Shown piece by piece: positions 45,630-54,714 of a stretch of 64,000 nt of DNA. The notes beneath the pieces are model-generated. The model was not told the DNA's origin. It did no database searches and worked only from the letters and a program-made list of their open reading frames with translations. The DNA is from JAVBQL01 sp031549085 (GTDB taxonomy: Bacteria; Spirochaetota; GWE2-31-10; MWDO01). The position numbers and the translations under genes were made by a program. How positions within the stretch are numbered: the first letter of the stretch is position 1; each line of letters starts with the position of its first letter. The stretch is from contig JAVBQL010000013.1 of assembly GCA_031549085.1 (NCBI GenBank), positions 186,001 to 250,000 of the forward strand. The letters run 5' to 3'.

Positions 45630-45667
45630 ATACTATACTTAAACCTAATTTGTCAAAGTATAGTATA
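45630..45667. promoter_or_regulatory. Inverted repeat upstream of the DUF2971 gene
   Basis: TATACTATAC (45630-45639) and GTATAGTATA (45658-45667) are perfect 10-bp arms; the right arm runs into a TATAAT-like -10 (45663-45668). It could be an operator. Confidence 0.4.
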
Positions 45668-45753
45668 ATGTAAAAAATATTATTTTTGGCATTTAGATTT
45701 GATGTTCTATATTGAAATGATAAGATGAAAATTAAATAGGAGTAATAAATAAA

Positions 45754-46599
45754 ATGGAAAAAACATTCTATAAATATTGTAGTATAAACGAAAACTCGTT
45801 GCGTTCAATTGAAAATAACTATTTTTATTATGCAACTCCAAAAGAACTTAATGACCTATTTGAAGTAGTAATTTCCGCCAATCTTAATGCAACAACAGAG
45901 GAGATTAGTGTTTGGGGAGAAAAATTGAAATTGAAAACAAAATTTATTGAACATATAATTAAAAATTCTGATACATTAAAAAGAAAAGATATTTTAGATA
46001 AGGTAAAAAGTGGAGTGAATAAAATTAGAGACAACCTTTATGTATTTTGTGTTACTGAAAAGTTTGATGATGATATTATGTGGGCTCATTATGGTAATTC
46101 AAATAGAGGGGCATGTTTAGGATATGAATCAATATTTATTAATGATGCATATTTATTCGAAATTGATAAAAAAATAATTAATAGAGGTGTTTATTCGTAT
46201 AATAATAAAAATTATACAGTTTTATTAGAAGTAGATTATACCAAAGTAAAATTAATAGCTCATAATCCATTTAAGCCTGATGAAGAAGCTGTTTTCAAAG
46301 AATTTTTTAGGAAAAAGCCAGTATGGGCATATGAGAATGAGTATAGAGCTATTTTAGTAAATGAAGATATTAATAGTAAATTTGAACAAAAAATATCTTA
46401 CAATAGAGATATATTAAAGGAGATAATATTTGGAGCAAAAACTAGTGAAGAAGATATCAAAAAGGTGGTAGAAGCTGTTGTTAAAGGTAAATATAATATA
46501 GAAAATATTAAATTCAAAAAAATCAAAGAGGATTATAATACAATGAAGCTAATAAAAAATAAAATAAACATAACAAAATACTTGGAAGCTATAGATTAA
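45754..46599 (+). CDS. DUF2971 family protein
   Basis: 281 aa. The N-terminus FYKYCSINENSLRSIENNYFYYATPKELNDLFE and the central DDIMWAHYGNSNRGACLGYE are characteristic of DUF2971. No enzymatic activity is established for the family. Its DNA looks even richer in A than the neighbours, with many AAA/AAT codons, and it interrupts a run of minus-strand housekeeping genes, which suggests acquisition. AGGAG before ATG 45754. Confidence 0.82.
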   Translation: MEKTFYKYCSINENSLRSIENNYFYYATPKELNDLFEVVISANLNATTEEISVWGEKLKLKTKFIEHIIKNSDTLKRKDILDKVKSGVNKIRDNLYVFCVTEKFDDDIMWAHYGNSNRGACLGYESIFINDAYLFEIDKKIINRGVYSYNNKNYTVLLEVDYTKVKLIAHNPFKPDEEAVFKEFFRKKPVWAYENEYRAILVNEDINSKFEQKISYNRDILKEIIFGAKTSEEDIKKVVEAVVKGKYNIENIKFKKIKEDYNTMKLIKNKINITKYLEAID

Positions 46600-46618
46600 T
46601 TTTTTTTATTAACTATTA

Positions 46619-47173
46619 TTACAACATTCTGTTCCTTAATTCGTTTAGAATTTCTTCAATCTTTATTTCCTTAAATGAGAGAAGAACCATCATATGATAT
46701 ATGAGATCGGCACTTTCGTAAACAATCTCATCTCTGCTGCTTTTTGAGGCTAGTATCAGTTCTACAGCCTCCTCTCCAAGTTTTTTTAGTATCTTATCTT
46801 CACCTTTTTTAAAGAGGTGTGTTGTATATGAGTTTTCAGGGAGACTATTTTTTCTCTCTTCAATAACTTTTTCAAGTTCAAAGAGTATAGAGCTTCTATC
46901 GATATTATTTTGGGATTCAGTGTGCTTACAATCTTTTAGATAGAAAATTATTACATTATCATTTATTGTAGTCCTATTTAGATCCACCCTCTTTCCAAAA
47001 AAATCCTTTTCTATAACACGTCCATTATCAGGGAGATACTCCCAAAGAATACTATTCTCTATAGTCTTTGAAAAAGCCTTCTGATTTATTATCCCCTTAT
47101 AAACCTCATTTTCCCCATCAATCACAATGGTTTGGTACTTCTCATCTTTATCAAAGCTTATATTTTCTAACAT
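46619..47173 (-). CDS. hisE: HisIE-like protein: phosphoribosyl-ATP pyrophosphatase with decayed HisI domain
   Basis: 184 aa. The C-terminal half (from about 97) is a good HisE pyrophosphatase: LFELEKVIEERKNSLPENSYTTHLFKKGEDKILKKLGEEAVELILASK...ESADLIYHMMVLL. The N-terminal half aligns in length and in NQKAFSKTIENS with HisI, but the cyclohydrolase metal sites (DCD motif and the paired cysteines) are absent, leaving only KDCKHTE. HisI activity is therefore doubtful and may reside in another protein. AAGGAC before ATG 47173. Confidence 0.82.
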   Translation of the reverse strand: MLENISFDKDEKYQTIVIDGENEVYKGIINQKAFSKTIENSILWEYLPDNGRVIEKDFFGKRVDLNRTTINDNVIIFYLKDCKHTESQNNIDRSSILFELEKVIEERKNSLPENSYTTHLFKKGEDKILKKLGEEAVELILASKSSRDEIVYESADLIYHMMVLLSFKEIKIEEILNELRNRML

Positions 47174-47269
47174 AAAAAGTCCTTCACTAAATTGGTCTCT
47201 TTTTTGGTGTTTAAAACTAAAACATATTAAAAATATAATAATTTATTCTTTTTAAAGCAAAAATAGCTA

Positions 47270-48574
47270 TTATTCTATGAATTCACCATCATTAAAAACA
47301 ATATTGCCATCTATAATAACACTCTTTATCGAATAATTTGTAGCCAGTCCATCGTATGGAGAGAAGTGTGCTTTTGATACAATTGTATCATTTGTAACTT
47401 TATGAGCTTTTCTTTGAACAATGGTTATATCTGCAAAGTTACCTGGCTTAATGTCCCCTCTATTTTTGATAGAGAATATTTTATACCCAGAGGTCAGTTG
47501 TTTAAAGATCCTCTTTTTTTTGATAATACCATTTTGATATAAGCTCATTAAAACATAGAATGTTGTCTCTAAGCCAGGCATGCCTGATGGAGGATTATCA
47601 GAGCTTTTCTCCTCAATGGTGTGAGGGGCATGATCACTTGCAACAACATCAAAAAAGCCCTTATTAAATTGTTTTCTTAAATAATATAGATCTTTTTGTG
47701 TTCTAATTGGTGGATTAACCTTAAACAGTTTGTTGTCTGGCATATTTTCATCACAAAAATAGAGATGGTGTGGAGATATTTCGGTGATTATATTATACCC
47801 TTTCTTGCGGTACCTCTTTATCTCCTTTGCGAGCTTCTTTGATGAGATATGACATATGTATATTTTTGAATCTTTATTAGCATTTTTTATGATTTTATAG
47901 AGAGCAGAGACCTCAGAGATATCTGGTCTCACATTTGCATAATCATATATTGTTTCACATTTATCGTTTTTATACTTTTGTAGGGTTGCTTCGTCTTCAC
48001 AGTGAAATAGATTTATAAATCTTGTACTTAAAGAGCTTTTGATTGACTCCTCATTTTTTACAAGAAGTGAGCCTGTTGATGAGCCTAAAAAGACCTTTAT
48101 TCCAAGAAGGTTTATCTTGCTATCCTCTATTATAGAGTAATAATTTTTTCCAATATCCTTGCTGTTTTCATCAGTTAAACCTATATAGAGACCATAGTTT
48201 ATCTTTGATTTTTTTGCTATTTCACTCTTTATATCAAGACTCTCTCTATCAATTGATGGTGGATTGGTATTTGGCATATCTGCAACATATGTAAAGCCAC
48301 CCTTTATGGCAGCCTTTGAACCGCTCTCCCAATCCTCTTTATATTCTAAGCCGGGTGTTCTTAAGTGCACATGAGGGTCAAAGAAACCAAAGCTTACAAG
48401 ACACTCTGCAGCATCTATAATTTTATAGTCTGAAAAGTCATCTCTATTAAAAGATGTCCCATTTTCATATATGACTTTATAGATCTTCTTTCCATGTATT
48501 AATAGGGTTCCCTTTCTAAAACCATTGTTTATAAAAAGCTTTCCGCCAACTATTGCTATTTTTGAATCACTCAT
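47270..48574 (-). CDS. pyrC: Dihydroorotase
   Basis: Cyclises carbamoyl-aspartate to dihydroorotate in pyrimidine synthesis. 434 aa, class I type. Metal and substrate motifs: DPHVHLRTPGLEYKEDWESGSKAAIKGG, ADMPNTNPP, GIKVFLGSSTG (carboxylated lysine), NLFHCED, ICHISSKKLAKEI, TEISPHHLYF and VVASDHAPHT. The C-terminus is the usual small beta domain with NFADITIVQR. No clear RBS before ATG 48574. The 238-bp gap upstream holds a TCCATCAA / TTGATGGG hairpin (about 48610-48642) that could be part of its leader. Confidence 0.93.
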   Translation of the reverse strand: MSDSKIAIVGGKLFINNGFRKGTLLIHGKKIYKVIYENGTSFNRDDFSDYKIIDAAECLVSFGFFDPHVHLRTPGLEYKEDWESGSKAAIKGGFTYVADMPNTNPPSIDRESLDIKSEIAKKSKINYGLYIGLTDENSKDIGKNYYSIIEDSKINLLGIKVFLGSSTGSLLVKNEESIKSSLSTRFINLFHCEDEATLQKYKNDKCETIYDYANVRPDISEVSALYKIIKNANKDSKIYICHISSKKLAKEIKRYRKKGYNIITEISPHHLYFCDENMPDNKLFKVNPPIRTQKDLYYLRKQFNKGFFDVVASDHAPHTIEEKSSDNPPSGMPGLETTFYVLMSLYQNGIIKKKRIFKQLTSGYKIFSIKNRGDIKPGNFADITIVQRKAHKVTNDTIVSKAHFSPYDGLATNYSIKSVIIDGNIVFNDGEFIE

Positions 48575-48812
48575 AGGTAATGAATATAGTTGAAATTTTA
48601 TTTATTGTCCATCAATTTTTACGTGTGAGTTTGATGGGCTTTTTTGCACAATCTCCCCTATCCCGTCTTCTTTTTTATGAAGAGTGGCGTTTTTTGTTAG
48701 AAAATCGCAAATGATTTAATACAAAAACTTTTATTGTGGAGTGCTGCTTGCAAATCTAATGTCTAAATCAAGTTTATATTTATTGAATTCATATTTTTTT
48801 TAAGAGAGAAAT

Positions 48813-49613
48813 CTAGCTTTTATCAAGCTCTCTCTTTAAAATATAGTGCTTTTTATAGACAGTTTCATCATAATGAACTTTTTTTAATAGGAGTCCTTGT
48901 GAGGAGGAGGTCATTCCCGCCTCTCTTCTATTTTTTGAGAGTAGTATTCTCTTCATCTCTGATGCTGGAGCCTTTTTTCTATGAAGAAGAAGAAGCGTTC
49001 CCAAAATTATACGAACCATATGCTGTAAGAAACTGCTTCCAACAACCTTGATTGTAAATAGAGAATCCTCTTGTTTTACATCAACATCTTCAAGATATCT
49101 TACCTTTGATGGGCTCTTGTCATTTATTGAGCAGAAGGCAGAGTAGTCATTTTCGCCCAATAGCTCCTTTAGATATCCCAAAAGAAGTTCTCTATTAAGT
49201 TTAAAATATGGGAAAAATAGGTTATATCTTGTTTGAAGCGCAGAGATGGTTTTGTCATTGATAATTTTATACTCATACTCCCGATATATTGCACTTCTTC
49301 TTGCATTAAAAGAGGCATCTACAAACTCACAGTTGTTTATTCTTATATCTTTAGGAAGAGAGGTATTAAGTCCAAGAAGCCAATTGTCTTCCAACATATT
49401 AGAGCGTTCTGAGAAAAAATTGACAACCTGCCCAATAGCGTGTACGCCACTGTCTGTCCTACCACCACAGTAGAGATCAATTACAGTGTCATCCATCTTC
49501 TGTATAGCTTTTTTTAGCTCCGACTCAATTGTTACTTGGTCTTCCTGTATCTGAGATTGAAACCCACAATAATCTGTTCCATCATATGAGATAGTAAGTT
49601 TTACATTTATCAT
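48813..49613 (-). CDS. truA: tRNA pseudouridine synthase A
   Basis: Makes pseudouridine at positions 38-40 of tRNA anticodon arms. 266 aa. The catalytic aspartate is in CGGRTDSGVHAIGQVVNF (about 51-68). Other typical parts are ISYDGTDYCGFQSQ, FNARRSAIYREYEYKI and SFLQHMVRIILGTLL. Single gene. Confidence 0.95.
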   Translation of the reverse strand: MINVKLTISYDGTDYCGFQSQIQEDQVTIESELKKAIQKMDDTVIDLYCGGRTDSGVHAIGQVVNFFSERSNMLEDNWLLGLNTSLPKDIRINNCEFVDASFNARRSAIYREYEYKIINDKTISALQTRYNLFFPYFKLNRELLLGYLKELLGENDYSAFCSINDKSPSKVRYLEDVDVKQEDSLFTIKVVGSSFLQHMVRIILGTLLLLHRKKAPASEMKRILLSKNRREAGMTSSSQGLLLKKVHYDETVYKKHYILKRELDKS

Positions 49614-49697
49614 AAAAACTCTATATCAGAAACTTGCTCCTTTGTCAAAATAGTTATAATATTTTTTTATAATAAAGATTTATAATATAAAACAGTT

Positions 49698-49726
49698 TTG
49701 ACAAAATGTAGAATTTTTAGTAATAT
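49698..49726 (+). promoter_or_regulatory. Putative promoter of the DUF5312-like gene
   Basis: TTGACA (49698-49703), 17 bp, TAATAT (49721-49726). It implies a leader of about 240 nt. The rest of the 49614-49974 gap is AT-rich with no gene. Confidence 0.5.
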
Positions 49727-49977
49727 GTTATCTAAAATACTAATTTTCAATATTTTTTTTTAGTATGTTTTTATATTCTGATGTTTTTTACCGATACTTA
49801 CTTAGTATCTACTTTTTTAGTCTATAATTTTTCTACCTCTTTTAATGTAAGAGAGATAGAATTTTTTTATAAAGGCTTTTTTTAAAAAAAAGTACTGTTT
49901 TAAAAATTAAATTGTTAAGAAGAGATTAGTTTGGACTACTTTTTGAATAGTTATTACCTTAATTTAGCAGGATTTTG

Positions 49978-51741
49978 ATGGAAATAACCTCTAAGCTCTA
50001 TAAGACTATTAAAAATCTATCAGACTCAGAGAGAAATAACCTATTAGATCAATTTGGTAGGATAACTCCTCATAACTTGGATGATCCTAGTGATGAGAGA
50101 GAATCAAAATTTGGTTTCGTAGGTCAAGATAAGACTAAAGATAGTTCAAAACGCCTTAGAACATATATAGAAGAGATAGAAAAAAGCTCCTCATTTTTTT
50201 ATAAATTTATAGTATGGTTAACCTCTCTAATTTCTGGTAAATCAAAAAATGATGTAATGATAGATAAAGAGCTCCACAACTTGAAAAAAGACCTGAAGTC
50301 TCACTATCATGATTTTTTCAACCCAGATTTTAAAAAGTTTGAGAAAGGTTTTATAAAAGAGATAATTGGGCTTATTAGAATAGTTAGAGAAGAGAGAAAG
50401 GTATTTGCAATGTATTTGGAAGACCCCATCTACTATTGTGAGTTCTTGAGTGATATACTTGAAAGTAGGTTCTATGAGCATCTAAAAGAGGCAAAGAGGC
50501 TTCTGGATCCAGATTCCCTTGGTCCAAGGGCAACCTCATTAACAAAAGATGAATATGTAAAAGAGAAAGAGAAAAGATTGCGGCAATTTTTCAATCTTTT
50601 GGAGACTCTTCCTTTGGGTTCTTTGTTAAATCAATTTAACAATTTTCAGCTTGTTTTAATTCTTGTAAAATTTCAATATGATGAATTTTTAAAAAGTTTC
50701 TATATATTTGATATCAATGACACCTTGACACAGGATCACAGCTGTGATTATGGAAAGATTGAATATCTTGTTGAATCATTTTATAGACTAATCTATTCAA
50801 TAAATTTTACCATTGATGATATATCATTTATAGATAATATCGCGATTTATGCTTCAAAAAATAAGAAGGACAATGAGAGAGAGATTGAAGATGAAGACAT
50901 ACAGATATTTGAAAAGCTCCTCAAAACTGTAGATGAAATAAAGAGAGTTGTTCCTTTTTTAAAAATATTTCAGTTTGCAAAATCTAATATAGTATATACC
51001 CCAAGAATGAGTAGAGTTGATGTGGACTTTGTTACCATATACAAAGATTATAAAAGAACAATAACCAATGCTACATGGGATGAATATTTTGAACAGATAA
51101 AGATAAAGAAGACAGAAGAGGCTATTGCAGAGCTATTTAAGACAAAAGACTTTATAAGACTTGATAATTTCAATCCAGATTTCAAAAACCTAATTGATAA
51201 GTCTGGTATTATAAAACTACGATATGTATATCTAATAAATCTTATTCAGGAGTTCCTAAAGACAATCTATAAGGGCAGAATAGAGATGACAATTAATAAA
51301 TGTTTGGTTGAAGGAATTTTTGATAAAGAGTTTCAAAAAACCACCCTCTCAAATGCCTACTATCTCTTGAATACAATGATAAATAGGATTGCCGTTCATG
51401 ACTCTGAATTGTCTGATGAGAAAGATCTTAAATCTCAGATAATGAATATGCTTAGAAAAATTCACCATGACACGGCTTATAAAATCTCTTTCGTTAATAC
51501 AATTACTGAAATAAATGAGAACTCTAAAAAGATATGTACAGAGTTTAAAAATGAGATTGGCGTTGTAAGAAACTTCTTTAAGGCTGTAACAGAGACAAAA
51601 ACTACAAAGATAACCAATATGGATAGAATTAAAGTTCCGGGTTATATCAGTGCTGCATCAGCATTTGAAAAAGCTGGAGAGATACTTGATGTATTTACAG
51701 GACTAATTGCTCTTGTTGAAGATACATATGACAATGATTAG
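49978..51741 (+). CDS. Large helical protein, DUF5312-like (spirochaete family)
   Basis: 587 aa, no signal peptide; a single hydrophobic patch near 55-68 (FFYKFIVWLTSLISG). The rest is helical and charged. The overall pattern (N-terminal LSDSERNNLLDQ, a central VSFYRLIYSIN-like zone, a C-terminal helix set) resembles the spirochaetal DUF5312 family as I recall it, but I cannot confirm this. Start ATG 49978 with AGGA upstream; the frame also opens at TTG 49975. Confidence 0.65.
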   Translation: MEITSKLYKTIKNLSDSERNNLLDQFGRITPHNLDDPSDERESKFGFVGQDKTKDSSKRLRTYIEEIEKSSSFFYKFIVWLTSLISGKSKNDVMIDKELHNLKKDLKSHYHDFFNPDFKKFEKGFIKEIIGLIRIVREERKVFAMYLEDPIYYCEFLSDILESRFYEHLKEAKRLLDPDSLGPRATSLTKDEYVKEKEKRLRQFFNLLETLPLGSLLNQFNNFQLVLILVKFQYDEFLKSFYIFDINDTLTQDHSCDYGKIEYLVESFYRLIYSINFTIDDISFIDNIAIYASKNKKDNEREIEDEDIQIFEKLLKTVDEIKRVVPFLKIFQFAKSNIVYTPRMSRVDVDFVTIYKDYKRTITNATWDEYFEQIKIKKTEEAIAELFKTKDFIRLDNFNPDFKNLIDKSGIIKLRYVYLINLIQEFLKTIYKGRIEMTINKCLVEGIFDKEFQKTTLSNAYYLLNTMINRIAVHDSELSDEKDLKSQIMNMLRKIHHDTAYKISFVNTITEINENSKKICTEFKNEIGVVRNFFKAVTETKTTKITNMDRIKVPGYISAASAFEKAGEILDVFTGLIALVEDTYDND

Positions 51742-52082
51742 TATGAAACTCTATATCCAGCACTCTTCCAAGCACTAAAGCCTCTTTTCATAGCACTTAT
51801 ATTTAAGAAACCCTCTTTTTTCATCATCTCCATAGTTTTACTAGCTCTGCTTCCGCTGTGACAATATATAATATAGCTCTTTTTTTTATCAAGAGCTTTT
51901 ATCTCTTCTAAAAAGTCATCACTAAAATAGTCAATATTGATAGCCTGGGGTATATGTCCTTGCTGAAACTCATCGATTGTTCTTACATCAAGAACAATAA
52001 ACATAGGATCGTTCTCTCTTTTAGTTATGGCACTATTAACATCTTCAATATCACAAAAAGAGCTGTTATTTCCAAAATTCAT
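51738..52082 (-). CDS. Rhodanese-like domain protein
   Basis: 114 aa, single rhodanese domain. The active-site loop is YCHSGSRASK with the catalytic cysteine at about 75. The N-terminal FIVLDVRTIDEFQQGHIPQAINID is typical. Likely a sulfurtransferase or sulfur carrier. It is convergent with the DUF5312-like gene, overlapping by 4 bp. Divergent from cinA; TATACCATTAGGT (52186-52198) in between resembles half of the TetR operator found at 28805 and 29774. Confidence 0.9.
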   Translation of the reverse strand: MNFGNNSSFCDIEDVNSAITKRENDPMFIVLDVRTIDEFQQGHIPQAINIDYFSDDFLEEIKALDKKKSYIIYCHSGSRASKTMEMMKKEGFLNISAMKRGFSAWKSAGYRVSY

Positions 52083-52282
52083 AAAGATATCCTTATATAA
52101 AGTCTTTTGAATATTTAATTAGCTATTTTTTTACCTTTTTATTAAATTATATATAAATAGAGATATATAGTCAAATCTTTTCTTTTATACCATTAGGTTT
52201 AAGATTATTGTTTAAACAAACTAATTATACAGTGGAGTTGTATAAAATAGATGCTTATAGGTTCTGGTTTTAAAAAAAGCTT

Positions 52283-52311
52283 TTGACAAAACGTTTAAAT
52301 AGTGATAAAAT
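52283..52311 (+). promoter_or_regulatory. cinA promoter
   Basis: TTGACA (52283-52288), 17 bp, TAAAAT (52306-52311), about 50 bp before the start codon. Confidence 0.65.
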
Positions 52312-52360
52312 TGATCTCTATTGTTTTTTCATAAAAAGAGTATAATTTTTGGATAATATG

Positions 52361-53599
52361 ATGAAATCAGCAAATATTATAATAATTGGCAATGAAATAT
52401 TATCAGGACGGACGATTGACACCAATTTTCCCTTTATAACAAACTGGTTATCAGATTTAGGTATAGAGGTAACAAAAAAAATAACCGTTCGTGATAAGAT
52501 AGAAGATATAGTGATCGCTCTTGAAGAATCAAAAAATGCTGATATTGTTATTACTACAGGTGGGTTGGGACCTACTGATGATGACCTTACAAGAGAGGCC
52601 TTGGCAGCTTTTCTAAAAAAGAGACTTATCTTTGATGAAAGTGAGTGGAATAAAATTCTTAATATATTCAAAAAAAGATGGAATAACAATATTGCTGATT
52701 CAAATAAAAGGCAGGCATTTATTGTTGAAGGAGCCTCTTTCCTGCAGAATGATATGGGAACTGCAAGTGGCATCTATTATAAAGATGAGAGTGGAACTCT
52801 ATACATTCTTCTTCCCGGGCCTCCAAATGAAAACCAATTTATAATTAATAATAATTTAAAGGAAAAAATTGTCTCTTCGAACTCCTATAAAGCTGTAAAA
52901 AAGGAGAGCTTTAGAATTTATGAGGTTGGTGAAAGCTCTATTAGCGATCTCTTAAAAGATGTTTGGAGTGATGGCATGGGTATCTATGCTCTGAAAGAGG
53001 GATATATAAGAGTTGAGATAAGAGAGATAGATGATAATGAGGAGCTATTTAGAGAGCAGGTATCAAAAGTTGAAGAGTTATTAAAAGAGAGTGAAATGTT
53101 TTATACAGATGATATAGATTTGTCAGTAAAGGTATTCACACTTTTAAACAGTAAGGAGCTTACCGTCTCCTTTGCGGAGTCTATAACTGGTGGCAGTCTA
53201 TCAGGGGAATTCATTTCAAAAAATAGTGGCTCTTGTGGTGGCACAGCTTGCAAGGTCCTTATGGGAAGTATCATTGCCTACTCTGATTTTGCCAAAACTG
53301 AGATCCTTGGAGTAAAAAAAGAGACAATAGAAAAATATGGGGTAGTCTCAAAAGAGGTTACTATCGATATGGCGAATGGGATAAAAGAGGTTTTTCCAGA
53401 TACTGACATCTCTGTTGCAGTAACAGGCTATACTGGTGGCAAACAGATGGGGCTTATACATTTTGGATTTATTTTTGGCAAGGAACAACTTTATCATGAG
53501 AAGCAGTTTTTTAGTTTTAATAGGGATTTAATTGTTCAAAGGGCGATAAACCATATATATATTACCATCTATCAATACTATTCAGAGTCAACAAGATAG
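52361..53599 (+). CDS. cinA: CinA-like nicotinamide-nucleotide amidase
   Basis: Two-domain CinA of 412 aa. The N-terminal MoCF/MPT-binding-like (COG1058) domain has IIIIGNEILSGRTIDTN, TTGGLGPTDDDLTREA and LPGPPNE. The C-terminal amidase domain has SFAESITGGSLSGEF, GSIIAYSDFAK and VAVTGYTGG. It salvages NMN made by LigA and is sometimes linked to competence. ATG 52361 is best spaced from GGAT; ATG 52358 is nearly as good, and the frame also opens at TTG 52349. Confidence 0.94.
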   Translation: MKSANIIIIGNEILSGRTIDTNFPFITNWLSDLGIEVTKKITVRDKIEDIVIALEESKNADIVITTGGLGPTDDDLTREALAAFLKKRLIFDESEWNKILNIFKKRWNNNIADSNKRQAFIVEGASFLQNDMGTASGIYYKDESGTLYILLPGPPNENQFIINNNLKEKIVSSNSYKAVKKESFRIYEVGESSISDLLKDVWSDGMGIYALKEGYIRVEIREIDDNEELFREQVSKVEELLKESEMFYTDDIDLSVKVFTLLNSKELTVSFAESITGGSLSGEFISKNSGSCGGTACKVLMGSIIAYSDFAKTEILGVKKETIEKYGVVSKEVTIDMANGIKEVFPDTDISVAVTGYTGGKQMGLIHFGFIFGKEQLYHEKQFFSFNRDLIVQRAINHIYITIYQYYSESTR

Positions 53600-53610
53600 A
53601 CTCTTTTTTT
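53584..53610 (+). terminator. Weak terminator overlapping the cinA stop
   Basis: AGAGTC / GACTCT stem with a 9-nt loop followed by a T-run, directly at the cinA stop codon. The next gene starts 11 bp later without a visible RBS. Confidence 0.45.
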
Positions 53611-53620
53611 ATAATTATTT

Positions 53621-54700
53621 ATGAATAGATATTTCGAAAAAGTACCTTCAAGAAAATGGAACAGCTATAAGTGGCATCTTAATAACCTAATCAATTCATC
53701 AAGTCTTTTAGAAAAATATATATCTTTAGATATAGAGACTAGACAAGTAGTTGATAATACAAAGTTTTCAATTACGCCACATCTGTTATCATTAATTAAT
53801 TGCTCTGACTATCAAAATGATCCAATTGCAAAACAGATAGTACCTAACAAAAGTGAACTTGTATGCAATAATTTTTTAAAAAACGATCCCTTTAATGAAA
53901 AAAATAGAACCCCAGCTAAAAATATTATTAAGCGTTATCCAGATAGAGTTTTACTTGTAACATCAAATATTTGTCCCTCATATTGCCGCTTTTGTACACG
54001 TAAATGGAATTGGCAAGAGAATTGGGCGATAAACAAAAATGATATAAGAGAAATTGTTGGCTATCTAGAAAATAATATGGATATAAGAGAGGTGATTATT
54101 TCAGGTGGAGAACCATTCTTATTGAATACAGATTTTCTTGAAGAGATAATAAGAAATATTAGAAACGTAAAACATATAGAAGTAATACGTATAGCAACAC
54201 GTATTTTGACGTTTCTTCCTCAAAGAGTAGATAGAAGATTAATTAATATGCTAAAAAAGTATGGTCCAATATGGATAGTAACCCACTTTAACCACCCTTT
54301 TGAAATAACATCGTTGGCAAAAGAGGCTGTTGATAAGTTATTAGATTCCAAAGTTGCCATTGTTAATCAGTCTGTGCTATTAAAAGATATTAATGATAAC
54401 TATGAAACACTATCAACTCTTATGAAAAAGCTTGAGAGCATGCTCATAAAACCCTACTATCTGTTTCAATGTGATTTGATAGAGGGAACTGCACACTTTA
54501 GAGTTAGTATTGATAAAGGTATGGAATTGATAGGTAAAATGAGAGGAAATATTGGTGGTATTTGCCAGCCAACTTATATAATAGATTTACCTGAAGGGGC
54601 AAAGGTCCCTATTTTGCCTGACTATATTTTAAAAAGGGGAGATGATAAACTTGTAATTAGAAATTATGAGGGGAAGAATTTTGATTATCCTCTCTTTTAA
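53621..54700 (+). CDS. KamA-family radical SAM protein (lysine 2,3-aminomutase-like)
   Basis: 359 aa. The radical SAM cluster motif is CPSYCRFC (CxxxCxxC, about 118-125), followed by the SAM-binding GGEP (SGGEPFLL). The rest of the fold matches lysine/glutamate 2,3-aminomutase and EpmB: RIATRILTFLPQRVD, IVTHFNHPFEIT, NQSVLLKDIND, YYLFQCDLIEGTAHFR. The PLP-lysine loop, usually PGGGGK, reads LPEGAK, so the glycine-rich part is shortened but the lysine is kept. The reaction may be on lysine, glutamate or EF-P; it cannot be decided here. No RBS is visible before ATG 53621. Confidence 0.82.
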   Translation: MNRYFEKVPSRKWNSYKWHLNNLINSSSLLEKYISLDIETRQVVDNTKFSITPHLLSLINCSDYQNDPIAKQIVPNKSELVCNNFLKNDPFNEKNRTPAKNIIKRYPDRVLLVTSNICPSYCRFCTRKWNWQENWAINKNDIREIVGYLENNMDIREVIISGGEPFLLNTDFLEEIIRNIRNVKHIEVIRIATRILTFLPQRVDRRLINMLKKYGPIWIVTHFNHPFEITSLAKEAVDKLLDSKVAIVNQSVLLKDINDNYETLSTLMKKLESMLIKPYYLFQCDLIEGTAHFRVSIDKGMELIGKMRGNIGGICQPTYIIDLPEGAKVPILPDYILKRGDDKLVIRNYEGKNFDYPLF

Positions 54701-54714
54701 ATAGGTCTTTTACT

